Shown here in pieces: positions 9,674 to 21,069 of a DNA stretch of 64,000 nt. Under the pieces are notes generated by a model, which was given only the letters and a program-made list of their open reading frames with translations, did not search any database and had not been told where the DNA came from. Position numbers and translations under genes: made by a program. The stretch is taken from assembly GCA_019671135.1 (NCBI GenBank), contig JAHRHY010000009.1:248001-312000 (forward strand), in the 5' to 3' direction. This stretch comes from Linnemannia hyalina (lineage: Eukaryota; Mortierellomycota; Mortierellomycetes; Mortierellales; Mortierellaceae). Numbering within the stretch: the first letter of the stretch is position 1; each line of letters begins with the position of its first letter.

Positions 9674-12600
9674 ATGAAAAAAGAGATAGGCTGAGGTGTG
9701 AGATCCAGGGTGGGATCGTAATAGTTATTGGTTCTCTTTGTTGAATGTCCTTGTGGAAGAAAAGGCCTATCGGGTTGGATGGACCGTCATAAGTAAACTG
9801 ACACTCAATACAATAGACCCAATTCAAATAACAATATCCCGTTTGGCCTCTTCTTATGGCCAAGACATAGCCAGCCGCTGGTAATTAATGTAAAGATATA
9901 TTTTTAGTATTCAATCCCTCATACGTTGTGTCATCATTTTTCTCGAAAGAAGAAAAAGGGCTACTTGAAACACCTTCGCCAATCAGCATCCTGGTCTTGA
10001 TACCGGCAAAAGCCCTTTTTTTTTTCTTTGTCTTTTTCTCCGAAGAGAGAGACCTCTAATAGGTATTTGGTCCCTCCTTCTCTTCATCATCCTCATCCTC
10101 CCTCCTTCCCCTAGTGGTGTAAGTGGGTGTGAGAAAGCTGAGAATGTGGGGATTGTCCTTGTTCCTGTCAGACAAAGAAGGGCAGCTTCATCATTTTTGT
10201 CGCTCAAAAACTAAACTAAACGAACGAATCGCAAACACACCACTAAGCAACCACCACAAGCTCGAATCGAAGGAGAAAAAAAAGAGGGAAAAGAAAAGAG
10301 TAAACAAAGAGGGGGTTCGTGCTGTAATCACATTGTTAGATGTACCTGATCGATCAGGCACAGAGCAAATATGACCATACTTTCCCTTGGCCTCTGCCAC
10401 ACAACACCAGCAGCACACACAACCCCTTTTTCTTTTTCTCGTCCTAGGGAAAAGCATTGGACATGAAGAACGTTATGATAAAGAAACAGCCGTTATGTTA
10501 GCTGAGTTACGCTTGACTGCTAGGAGTAACATGAGTAATATGACTTTTTTTGCTTCTTTTGCAGAACAAGAGTGGTCGAGTGGTCGAACGGTGAACGAAA
10601 TTAGAACACCCGCTTGGCAGGCTGAGTGCGATAGATCGATGTAAGCAGAGAGAGAGGGATATCGTGTGTAAGATAGACGGACTTTTTTTCGATGGGGTAC
10701 TCTGTCACCTAGTAAAGACTATGTTGGGTGTGAGAAAGGACCACAACCCCTCTTACCTCCTCGTGTGCCTCCTTTGACAGCCTGTATATGTGCCCTGCTG
10801 TGGAGTGGCAGAACGGCAGATGCATCTGCGGTTTTTTTCTCGATCCACTACAAATCCATCCACGATATCTTTCCTGCTTGAAAATAATGGCGCCCAAATG
10901 GAGACATACTATGGATACCTCTCCTTCCATCCTTCATCCAGAAAATGATAATAAAGAGACAAATTGCCTATGTAATTTCCGTGCGTTTGTTTGTTTGTTT
11001 GTTTGTATGTGTGAGAAAAATAAAGAGCCATTTGCCCCAAGGGGAGGCGAAATGGTCGGTTGGACTGCAATAGGGCGGACCGTTGCATGAGATAGCTACT
11101 GATCGCCCCTTTATTGTGCGCCTTTGTTTGTTTGTCTTTTTTGTTTGATTGCTTAGTCTTTTCTTGTCTCTGACTACGGGCGGTTTCCCCTTTGTGTTTC
11201 CGTCCTTGTGCTCCTTTGTGTTCCTGCGTTCCCTTCCCGTTCCTTCCGGATCGTGTTCCTGTATGCAGACTCCCCCACTTCCATCAAACATTCGTGGTGA
11301 GCATCATCATCATAATCCATGATCCATAGTCCATAATCCAATGCCATCATTATACGTGTGAGCGAATAAAAGAAAGATCCGGCCCTTTTGTCACTAATCG
11401 ATCTCCCTCTTCCCTTGTTCCCTTTTCTTTACCCCTTATTCCTCTTTCTGCCCTATGTTCCTTGCCTGTTCAAGAATAGAAAAAAAAAAAGAAAAAAAAA
11501 GGGCCAAACAGCCAAACACCGATCGACTCCTTCAACCAATCCGATCACTCCAAATCGGTATCCACTCACAGAAAGTCCTTGTCTCACTCTTTCCTCTTTC
11601 ATTCATCACTTATGAACCCGAAGAACTGCATTTGTCCCTTCCTGTGAAGATAAAAGAATTCCACGGTGCAAGATCAGGAAGAGTTCAAAGTCCTATCAAT
11701 GGTCATGCTACTCTTGAAACGGTCTCCCCAATCATCTTCTTGGATTGGCCCTTTTGGCCCTTTCCTTGTTCTTGCTCCACTTACTGTAGGCGGACTTTTG
11801 TTTTTCAAGGGTCCCTCCCTTCCTCCTCAACCGAACTAATCCTCATCTTCACTCTTCTCCAAGCTCAAAGCCTCCCCGTGGGTGCGCCCAAGAGAAACGA
11901 AACAACTCAATCATGCGCCCGCCTAACCGACTTTCCTGCACTCTGAATGGTCGGATTGCCATCTGCTCATCCGAAAGGGCCGTTTTGTCACTTTCCTTAT
12001 TGCTTTCTAAACTTTTTCACTTTTACTTATTCTCATTCTTGTGTGTGCGACCCTGGACTTCTTCAACAGATTCGAACTCCATCCTTCAACGAGCATGTGC
12101 ACTTAGAAACTACTCGCAAGTGGGGCCTCTGGTTGGCTAGAACCCACGCTTGCAAGGTTTTTTCTTTGATGCAGAAGAAAACCAAGAACGATGTAGCAGG
12201 AAAATAAGAACGCAGTGGAGATTCAATTCGTATTGGCGTCAATTGGCGTTTGTTCTCTTATCCCCGTGGACACTTCTCTCCTCCTTGGACGTTCATATCT
12301 GAACAAGAAAGAACGTAGAAAACTACTAGCAGACACACTACTGTACTTTCATATACAAGGATAGAGAAAAATATCGGCAACGATTGTGTATACGCATACG
12401 AGAAGAGGGTAGGTTGTGAGTCCCTTTTGGGTAACGGTAATTCTTCCCACGTTTGTTTGTAAACAAACCAAACCCGATCGTCTTTGTTTTGATCACCTCA
12501 ACCCCCTTCTGCACCACATAAACACATGTTGGATCGACAAAAAATGAACCACTTTGTTTTTCTTCTTCGCTCACCACCACGGATAAACAAACAAAAAACA

Positions 12601-14474
12601 AACATTTCTCGCTGCCACCATAGCTCATTTTTACCACCTTCCTCCTGATAGACGATCGTTGCTCCTTTTTGTTTGCGTTGGCAACCCTGCCTTGTTGTTG
12701 TTTTTTGTACAGGGGTATTTTAGAAGTGATGATGCTCTTCATACAACTTGGTATGCGTCATTAGTGCCTAGCACAAAGAAATAAAGCGGTCTAGACTTAA
12801 TGAACATCAAAGTGGAAAACAGCGGGCAAGGGGGATCGACCGTCCAAAGTGAAGGAAACTAACCGGATCGCTTCCACCTCCTTTCCTCCTTCTAGGCTCA
12901 AAATGCATAATTGCATAAACAATGAGTGTCTCTAGTGTTAGGCCTAGACTTGAACACTTCACTGTGGGCATTTTTTTTTGGTTTGAACGATCCAAATAAT
13001 AGGTTGGTTGACTTGGTTGGCTGGTTGGAATGTTGGACTTTTTGTGTGGTGGTGGTAGGGACGGAGACCAGGGGAAGCCATCAATAAGTGGTTCCGCCAC
13101 CACTCGTTCCTAAGCGCTTTTTCCCCCTCCCTCATCCTCTTTTTTTTGGCGGGCAAAAAGAGAGACATCTAAAATAACGGTTCTGTTGGCTGGTCTACAT
13201 CATAGAAAGTACATTTCCCCTGAACGAATCGATCCTACTCCTCCCACTGCCAAGGCTACCAAACATCAATCGAGAAAAAGGAGCCCATCCACTCTTCTAT
13301 CTTTCAACCTGCGGGCGGGCAACAAAAAAAAAGTGGGAGACGCAGTAGCATGATCCAACGATAACGTTCTACGGTAGCATATGAATGAATACCCCATATT
13401 CCAGTCTATTCCAGTCCCAGCCAAGTCGTCCATTACTCATATGTATGCCACTTTTTTTTTAACTTCTCCTCTCTGGTTCCAGGCAGTGGGAAACCTTGGT
13501 TCCAAGCTCACGTTTTTTTCCCTCCGCCTGTTACAATACAGTACTGTACAATAGTGCGCATCGTATGAGTTCTTTACTGGTTTCTACCGAATACTCAAAC
13601 TCGAAGAAAAGCCTGTATGCTCTACGTAGTCTGCTACGTACCGAAGATATGCGTGTTGTTTCTGACATTCCAGACAGATCGATCTTGGTCGCGGCCGTTT
13701 TGATTGTTTGCTTTTATTTCTGTTTTTCGGGGAGGATTCCGTACTAAATATTGTGAAGTCATGATCGTGTAATCGCTTCACAGCCCAGCCCAACAGATCG
13801 AGTTGGTTTTCTAGGCACCACCTACCCACTCGAGACATCACATTGAGCATATCCCTAGGCACTCCGCCGAGTCACTCAATCTCGCGATTATGTCCTTGTC
13901 TCCAAGTGCGGTGCGCATCGCTCTTTTATGCTTATTATCATCAACACAGCCAACCGCACCCATTCTCTAGTCAACGCACAACCTCCCAATTCTTTTTACT
14001 TCAATATTCTTGCTTCCTCCCTTCCTTCATCGGCCTGGTGTATTCCTTGCATCATATCTTGGGAGCCACTGTCTTCCTTGCTTCATTTCTTGGGCGTCAC
14101 TGTCTTGTTTTGACCCACATATACCTGAGAGTCATGCAATCGAGGAAAAGAAACAGGGTCCTGCGGGTTCTTGCCTTGCTTATCCTGTGTTGTGTTGGAC
14201 GTTGGCTTTCACAGAAGACCAATGTCCAAGGGGCTTCGAGGGAGGGCTCGACAGCGCAAGAAAAACGACACATCGTAGTACGTACATTCTCCACATAGAA
14301 GATTATAGTGCAGCATTTACTGTGTGTGCAGCGTGCCTAAGATTTGATTTGTAGCATTTACTGCCAAAGTGTGTGATATTTGTAGCATTTACTGTGCGTT
14401 AGCTGGAGATGTGGTTCAAACGATAGGCTGACAAAGTGTCAGACGGAGAGCAAAGTGCAGGACCGCTTCTCGAA
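9674..14474. other. Long gene-poor region
   Basis: Nearly 4.8 kb without an open frame I can support on either strand; the longest ones (for example 11455-11946 plus, 12338-12742 minus) read as low-complexity translation. It holds a TTTG repeat near 10985-11005, a 14-bp palindrome CCTGATCGATCAGG at 10345-10358, two tandem imperfect 31-bp units at 14043-14104 and three copies of AGCATTTACTG at 14312-14394. No tRNA was recognised. Confidence 0.45.
14043..14104 (+). repeat. Two tandem 31-bp units
   Basis: Units 14043-14073 and 14074-14104 differ at about four positions. They sit about 370 bp before the foldback element. Confidence 0.7.
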
Positions 14475-15156
14475 GCGGTCTTTTTCAAAAGGCTGAGAGG
14501 ATAACTTTCAAATAAAGAGGGTAACTAAGGCACACATGGGACATGGGGTAAAAACATACATGGTTGCTCTCTCTCACCGATGCTGCCACCTGGAGGTGCA
14601 CACGTACTCTCCCGCTCCCTCTCTTTCACTTCTTCTTTCCTCCTTCCATCCCTCATTCACTCATTCAGTCACATCAACGCTCTTCATCAATTGCTTAAGG
14701 CCACAAAACAGCTCAAAGGCGATGAAACACACGGACACCAACAAGACATGGAGGCAAAAAATGAACTTACAAGGGAATAGGGAAGTTCATCCTTCTCAAT
14801 AATATCATCACTTTCCTCCTAGTCTAAGTTCATGCACGTGGCATGTGTGCTGGTGTCTGTATGCGTGTCATTGTCTTTGAGCTCTTTTGTGGCCATAGGG
14901 AATTGATGACCACTGCTTGTATGTCGTTGTGCATTTGTATGAAGAGCGTTGATGTGACTAAATGAGTGAATGAGTGAATGAGGGACGGAAGGAGGAAAGA
15001 GGAAGTGAAAGAGAGGGAGCGGAAGAGTACGTGTGCACCTCCAGGTGGCAGCATCGGTGAGAGAGAGCAACCATGTATGTTTTTACCCCATGTCCCATGT
15101 GTGCCTTAGTTACCCTCTTTATTTGAAAGCTATCCTCTCAGCCTTTTAAAGACCGC
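14475..15156. mobile_element. Foldback element (long near-palindrome)
   Basis: The sequence from 14475 onward is repeated in reverse complement ending at 15156. The outer ~165 bp of each arm differ by only a handful of substitutions and small indels (examples at 14486-14490 and 14502). The inner parts of the arms, up to about 14770 on the left and from about 14820 on the right, remain alignable with more changes. Only about 50 bp of unpaired spacer remains. A small perfect hairpin (GACCGCTT/AAGCGGTC) overlaps the left edge at 14461-14480. No protein-coding capacity is visible, as expected for a foldback or MITE-type element. The right edge lies 43 bp before the target duplication of the next insertion. 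Confidence 0.85.
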
Positions 15157-15199
15157 ATCCCAACCACAATTCACAAAATTGGTGTGGAAGGCCAAAGTG

Positions 15200-15213
15200 C
15201 CCAACCTCTTACT
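15200..15213 (+). repeat. Target-site duplication, left copy
   Basis: CCCAACCTCTTACT is repeated exactly at 16055-16068, just beyond a 15-base poly(A) tail. Confidence 0.75.
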
Positions 15214-16048
15214 GGTGAGCGGGGTGAGCAGGCGACAAACAGCTACAACGCAGCCAGGAAGCGGGAATACAAACGCGCGGTGGACAGGGGTCGTCAGGTA
15301 CAGAGGCCAGTACCCGTACACTGGTGGCCCCTTCGGATGCGGATCATGTACGAGGATTTTCCTCCATCGGTGGAGCTCGAGCCGTGCACAGCGGTAGTCC
15401 TGCTCCCGATCGAGACGAGAACCCGATGTGGAACGTGTCGGATCTCCTCCGTGGCATCACACCCATGAGCATGTTGACTAAATGGTCCGCGGTCTTCCGG
15501 ACCCCAATGTCCATCGCCAAGACAGTCCTTCACAAGTTTGTTGGCTACCTGGAGGCGCAGGCCTCGGAGCTGAACTGGAAACCTCGGTGCTCCGCGACAA
15601 TCGCGTGGGAGCAGACCCAGGGTATCTCTGCCAAGAACAAGACATCCAAGTACACAGGCCCCCGAGGTGACTGGATTCAAGGGTATGGTAACATCATACA
15701 CGATGGTTTCTGCCCGTGTGGCGTTTCGCTAGCCACACATGATGAAGGAAGGTGCCCTGGAGCGACCAAGGACCCACGCGCTGCTGTTAGAGAGTTTGCT
15801 ATAAAGGAGGAGGTTGTCACTGATGGAGAGGATGGGAAGCATCCACTTCATTCGTATCTAGTTTTATTTTCTTCCGTTTAAGCTGTGAAGAGCAGCGATA
15901 ATTGTTGCGCAGAGCCAGGCTCTGGACCGGACTGCGACTGGAGGATAGTGCACTGAAGAGTTTAGTCTGTAGTCCCCTAAAAACTTCCAAATAACTTCTC
16001 TATGCTGTTTGTTAGAGAAATAAAATTGTGTACAAAAAAAAAAAAAAA
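15214..16048 (+). mobile_element. 5'-truncated non-LTR-type retroelement insertion
   Basis: The segment ends in AATAAA (16019-16024) followed after 9 bases by 15 A residues (16034-16048). It is bracketed by a 14-bp direct repeat (15200-15213 and 16055-16068). That is the signature of target-primed reverse transcription of a polyadenylated RNA. The body is coding-like: one frame (to about 15460) reads YNAARKREYKRAVDRGRQVQ, and a second frame takes over for the C-terminal 150 residues. Six extra bases (mostly C) lie between tail and duplication. No reverse-transcriptase catalytic motif is retained, so the class is inferred from the tail and duplication. A processed copy of a cellular mRNA is the alternative. 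Confidence 0.7.
15324..15881 (+). pseudogene. C-terminal fragment of a retroelement ORF
   Basis: The coding part of the truncated insertion. The open frame includes ENPMWNVSDLLRGITPMSML, then KTSKYTGPRGDWIQGYG, then a small CPCGVSLATHDEGRCPG cluster (C-x-C-x6-H-x4-C) resembling a zinc knuckle, then a charged tail and TAA. The preceding part of the protein is in another frame (15184-15468), so at least one frameshift separates them and the copy is dead. The ATG at 15324 is not a credible original start. Family membership is not certain. Confidence 0.5.
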
Positions 16049-16054
16049 CCACCC

Positions 16055-16068
16055 CCCAACCTCTTACT
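16055..16068 (+). repeat. Target-site duplication, right copy
   Basis: Exact copy of 15200-15213 on the far side of the poly(A) tail. Confidence 0.75.
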
Positions 16069-16328
16069 CCTACTTCCAGCCCATAATGCTAGTTTTTTTT
16101 TCACTCGCAATCAAGCACCACATACTCTCCCTCTCACTCACTCATTCTTGTATGGGAATAAAAAGTCTCGCACTGAGAAGTTGTGGGAGGTAGGGTAATA
16201 TGTATTATGAACAAAATATGGATGCTAAAGTGGAAAGGGCAGCTTCTTCAAACTAAATAAATAGCTATCTAAATAACCATCCTTTTCAGAAATATACAAG
16301 AACGAGGTGGGGTTGAGTGACTATGTAT

Positions 16329-17165
16329 TTAAGCGACCTGGCTCATGGCGTTCTTCTCGTTCTGGGAAGAGTAGGTAGGGAGGGACTGGGCAGCGGCGGC
16401 AGCCTTGGCAGCCTTGGCGGTGCGACGGCGACGGACCAAGAAGAAGGCACCGATGGCGAGGACGACAACGACGGCAGCGGAGACACCACCGGCAATGGCA
16501 CCAACGTTGGACTTGTCCTCGGAGGAACCGGCGTTGACGTTGTTGGGCATGGGGGCGGCGGTGGTGGTGGGGTGAGTGCTACCGTGGGGGTTGGCCTCGT
16601 AACAGAAGACCTCCTCGCGGCGGAGACCCATGCACATGTCGAGCTGGCCCTGCTTGCAGAGCGACTGGTCCTTGGTGCACTTCTTGAGCATGCAGACGTT
16701 GCCGTGGCAGTTCTCCCACTCTGATTGTTGGTTGGAAGGGTAAAAGGAAAGATGAAATGATTAGGTATATTGATCAAAAGATTATTTCTTTCGCGATCTA
16801 TCTTGATGTAGGCATGAGTGCTGTACACGCGTGTGGTAATGGGTGGTGATGTGAAAGATAAGGGAAGAAGGGGGAGGGGAAAAGAGAAAGGGGAGGAACT
16901 TACTCTCGCATCCGAGGGGGCAGGTGACGTTCTGGGGCTTGAAGTCCTCAGTGGGCATGTCGCAGTACAAGTGGTAGACGTTGTCGACACGGGCAACGAA
17001 GGGAGCAACGGTGTCCTGGGCATCCAAGCAGGTCTCGCCTTCCTTCAACTGGGGGATACAGTACATGTTGTAATGGCACTCGAAGTTGGGCTCAGAGCAG
17101 ACAGTGTCCTTGTTACAGAAGTACTGCTTCCAGGGGGTGGTATCGGTGATGTTAGAGGCGGCCAT
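16329..17165 (-). CDS. Cys-rich single-pass membrane protein, unknown function
   Basis: Model complement(join(16329..16720,16904..17165)), 217 aa. The splice GTAAGT..CAG preserves frame and gives LGCEKWENCHGNVCMLKK. Residues ~10-135 hold about 16 cysteines in spaced pairs (FCNKDTVC, FECHYNMYC, VTCPLGCE, NVCMLKKC, SLCKQGQLDMC). A Thr/Pro/Asn linker leads to one transmembrane helix (GAIAGGVSAAVVVVLAIGAF, then VRRRR), followed by an Ala/Lys-rich short cytosolic tail. This looks like an extracellular disulfide-rich domain on a membrane anchor. However, the only ATG in frame gives MAASNITDTTPWKQYFCNKD, with no signal peptide. The orientation would have to be set by the helix and its Arg cluster. 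It is not a CFEM pattern. A TATAAAAGG box lies 140 bp upstream. Confidence 0.7.
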
Positions 17166-17303
17166 TGTGATATAGTGTTTGTGGTGAAGGAGTTGTGCAA
17201 GAAAAGTGCGAGGGGAGCTAAGGAGCTGTTGGGGGATGAGGTTAAAAGAGGAGTTGACTGGTGAGTGAGTGAAGAGCCAGAAAAAAGTTGAGGATGTGGT
17301 CGT

Positions 17304-17312
17304 CCTTTTATA
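17304..17312 (-). promoter_or_regulatory. Probable TATA box of the Cys-rich membrane protein gene
   Basis: TATAAAAGG on the minus strand, 140 bp before the ATG at 17165. Confidence 0.5.
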
Positions 17313-20300
17313 ACAAAACGTGTGGGCTTACCTTCCACCGATGGATGAAGGAGCCGTTGTTTTCTTTTTGGTATGAGCGTGTGAGTTCATGTCGGATTCA
17401 GAGCGAAGAATGAGTATGTAAAGTAAATAAAGTAATGTAATGTAATGCAATGAATCCAAGAAAAATCACGAAAATGAGCTGAATTGAAGAAATAAAAGGC
17501 GTCCATTGTAAGTGTACTGAACACAACCTTGCCAACCCCGGTTGGTTCCTGTAGGAGATTGAAAAAGGAGAGAGAGAAGAGCGCCACTTCGAAAAGAACA
17601 TGCACCTGTGTTCCTTGGCGGAGAAAAAAAAACTGCACTCCTCTTCATCAACCTTCATCCTTCATCCTTCAACCTTCCAACAGCTAACGAGGATTAAAAC
17701 AGAGTTCATACATGCACTCCTCTTACCCAGTAATTACGGGAGAAAAAGAGAAAGCATTGTAAAAGGAGTGGCGATGATGACAGCATGTCTGTATTGTAGA
17801 GATGGGTTTGCTTTGTATGGTCTTTGAGAGTCCTAGATCGAATCTATGAAAAAAACCTCCGTCCCTCTCTCTTCTTCTCCCTATCGGTTGTGTTCGTTTT
17901 TAGGCCAACCCGATGTTTTCCATGCTGTTTGGTCAGCAAACTGGTTTTTTTTCTTGCCTTGCTCTGTTTGTTTGTTTTTGTTTTTATTTTCCAAGGCAGG
18001 CAGACTTGTCATCCATTCATCTGTTTTGTCAAAAAGAATGGTACAGTTGATCCAATCCTCAGGCTAACGAATCACTCTCACGCTACATCTTTGAAGCGTT
18101 GCGCACCTTTTTTTCCCTCAATCTAGCCCTCACCGACGAACGGATCTTTTTGCCGAATAACAAAGGATCAAGACGAGCAACCAAAGACAGCAAGAAAATG
18201 CAGGAGTAAGTCCCGGATCAGGAGAGCAAACTGAAGAGAGGTGTTTACCAAGCGAGAAGTGATGATGACGAGTGCGAATGGGAATGAAAGTGTGAATTGA
18301 GAGCCAATAACAGCGCGTACTAAACTCTGTTTTGGAGTACAGACAGTCGAGTCTCACCTCATCCCCCTCCCCTCTATAACTTTGAAATCGATCTGATAAC
18401 ACATGTACATGCGTCTCGCACGCAAAAAAAATAATTTCTCTGGAGACGGGGGTTTACCGAGGAACGAAGAATGAGGATGTGTGAAAAAAATCTGATAACA
18501 ACACATACACAAATTAAAGTTCCGACACTTGTGTTGGTCTTCTTTTTTTTCATGGCGTCTGTCTGTCTTCACTCAGTCGATAGAAACACAGGAGAAACAG
18601 GACAGACTAAGGAAAACAACACAGATGGAGTCATCTGCTCACGCACACCTCAGTCATGCCCAACCACAAATCCATGGAGAACCAAGGAGAAATACAACAT
18701 AAAAACAAAACAAAGAAAGCAAAAACTGGCACATGTGGGATTAGATCAGGAAAAGAAAGAAAGGGAGAGAGAGGGACAGAGCGGGAGAAGAGGAGAACCC
18801 AAGGCCCATCAATTGTAGATTTGTTGTCTCTTTGTTTGTCTGTCTCTTTGTGCTGCCTCTCTATTTCCATCAGTCAGAATTGAGCCAGCGCCCGCGCTCC
18901 GCATGCAAAGGAAAAGAAACAGAAAAAACAAACGCCCCACAAGCACCCACACAGAGAGAGAGAGAAGGAGAGAAATGCAGCCAGGCGTTGTAACCCCCCT
19001 CCCTCCCCACCCACATTACACCCCGGCTGACCAAATAAGCAGGAGCCGCCAGTTAAAACCGCGCCCCGACCTTCCTTTCTCTCCTCTCTGGCTCCTCTGT
19101 TCATTCTTCACTCCACTCTCACATCATCATCATAGCTCACCCCCGCTCCTACTCCTCCCTTCTCTGTTTTTCTCTTTCTCTCTCTCTCTCTCTCGTCTCC
19201 ATGATATTTTCCTTGTCAGATCCTCCAGAATAGAGGATCTGATAAAACATGAGACAAAGAAAGAAAAAAAGACGGGCGGGATATAAACCATAACAAACGG
19301 ACCACTCAGCGAATAGGAAAAACATAGACCGCAAAAAAGAAAAAAGGATCTGATAACAATCCAACGCCATTCCCTACTCTTTTTCCGTCTGATATGTCTT
19401 GTGCAACCATGTCCCACTTCCAGAAAAGAAGTCTTGGAAGCCTTCCTTCTTCCCCCTTTACTTTGGTTGCTGCCCATGCGCGAACTAAAAAACCTTAAGT
19501 AAATGGAGCAGAACGGAAAGGCAAATGGCGAGGCAACCTCTGGGTTTGTGTTCGCACCTCCAAAAGGTGACTGATCCAAGGGACCATTTTTGTGTTTTGT
19601 TCACCTTTGTTGGCGCCCAACTGTTATTGCGCATGGGTATGGAACATGCTGAGTTATTACGGGTACGGATCGTAAGCCGTCCTCTCCAAAATGGTTTTCG
19701 CGTTCTGTGTTTGTGTAATTGGGTATGTCCAAAAAGAGGCAAGAAGACAGAGTCTGGGGACATGCATTCCAAATGCATGCAGCTTGTTATGCGCCATCCT
19801 TCGTCTTCCTCCTGTACCCCTACAGTAAGACAGGCGCTAAACACGAACAATGACAACACCAGCACCTGAACCAGCACCAAGCAACAGCAAAAAAAACGTG
19901 GGTCGTACGGTGGTGCTTTTGTAGTCGGCCATATGTTGTTCCGTCCTCATCGCGATCTGTACTTCCCACCTCTCCTGCGTCACTCTCACTTTTTCGGCCA
20001 CCCACTCTCGGTTCTCGTCAGATTCGGACTCTTTTCATCTGCATTGTCGAACCCGAGGGAAGGAAGATGAATGACAAAGCAAATTACACGAGGCACCTCC
20101 CGCTTCCTCACTCTCCAAACGAAACAAAACAAACAAGTAAGCAACCAAACAAAAAAGCTCATGGAAGATCAGGAACCATCGATCTTGAATCGAGCTCGTA
20201 GTGGTTTCTTCTTTTCTTTGGATGAATACTTTGCTTAGAATCCTGATCAATTTTTTCGAAGATCGATGCAAGAACAACCCCCATTCAACCGCGCCTCTTT

Positions 20301-21069
20301 TCTTCTCCCTTTGCATATATGGTAAACACAGAGGCCGGAAAGTAAACACATGGCAACATACCGCTCGAGGTAATGTCATAATTCATCGCCTTGTCTACCT
20401 TTCCGTGCTTTCCTTCCTTGCCTTCTTTTCATTCATCTCTTCCAGACACTCCTACTTTCCACGCCCACATTTTTTGCTTCTGTGGCTGGCACACTCCTAA
20501 CCTGCCCATGACGCATCCCTCCTGTCCTACCTACCCTCACCATGACACGCCTAACCAACAACCAACGCCCGATCCAGTAGGCTGTACTATGACTATGAAG
20601 TGCTCAGTACTTTGGGGAGGGCGGGCACTCGATATTTCATTCGCTCACCTTCGACTTGCAAAAGGCAAGAGTTAGGCGCAGAGTATGGGCGGAGAGAGAG
20701 AGGAAGGAAGAAGGGGGAGGGGAGCACAGAATGCATTACGTGTGGCGGAATACAAACGCGCATCACAGAGAAAAAACGGTCGGCTCGTCAACCCAGTCAT
20801 TGAGTGAGTTGAAAGGCATCTTCGTGGGAAAGCAGAGGAAGTGCTATAGATATTGTTATTATGTTTGCTTTGATATAGTAGTAATAAAGAAAAATGAATG
20901 GAGATAGTGGTTGGTTGGCTTGCTACGCTGCTACTACTACGCCTTGTCACTTCGGTCTCAGTCAGTGTCACTGCCTGCTTTTGACTGAGCTGAGCTCATT
21001 TGCCCTTTGTTGCGCTACTGAGAGTGATGCTGGTGGCGAGCTGAGTAGTACCTACTTGTCTTGAGGGGA
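17313..21069. other. Intergenic region with GATA-type sites, no supported gene
   Basis: About 3.7 kb of CT/GA-rich DNA. Open frames on both strands are low complexity and overlap each other. The notable content is a cluster of four ATCTGATAA sites (18391-19356), listed separately. Confidence 0.45.
18391..19356 (+). promoter_or_regulatory. Cluster of four ATCTGATAA (iron-type GATA) sites
   Basis: Exact ATCTGATAA occurs at 18391-18399, 18490-18498, 19237-19245 and 19348-19356, all on the plus strand. Fungal iron-responsive GATA repressors (SreA/Sre/Urbs1 type) are known to prefer ATCWGATAA. The third copy is embedded in a perfect 10-bp inverted repeat (TCAGATCCTC at 19216-19225, GAGGATCTGA at 19233-19242). 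Which gene is controlled is unclear: the nearest start upstream of which they lie is that of the Cys-rich membrane protein, 1.2-2.2 kb away. Confidence 0.4.

Noticed and set aside
10345..10358. 14-bp palindrome CCTGATCGATCAGG
   Set aside because: A single short palindrome is expected by chance at this scale; no second copy or gene context.
11455..11946. 163-aa plus-strand frame
   Set aside because: Low-complexity start, no domain, overlapping frames of equal length, no nearby splice partners.
12338..12742. 134-aa minus-strand frame
   Set aside because: Lys/Gln-rich translation of T-rich DNA, no recognisable feature.
14536..15070. Similar open frames on both strands around 14.5-15.1 kb
   Set aside because: Both are translations of the two arms of the foldback element.
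19485..19880. Overlapping frames on both strands near 19.5-19.9 kb, considered as a gene controlled by the GATA-type sites
   Set aside because: Neither frame shows a domain, signal or membrane pattern, and no splice model improved them.
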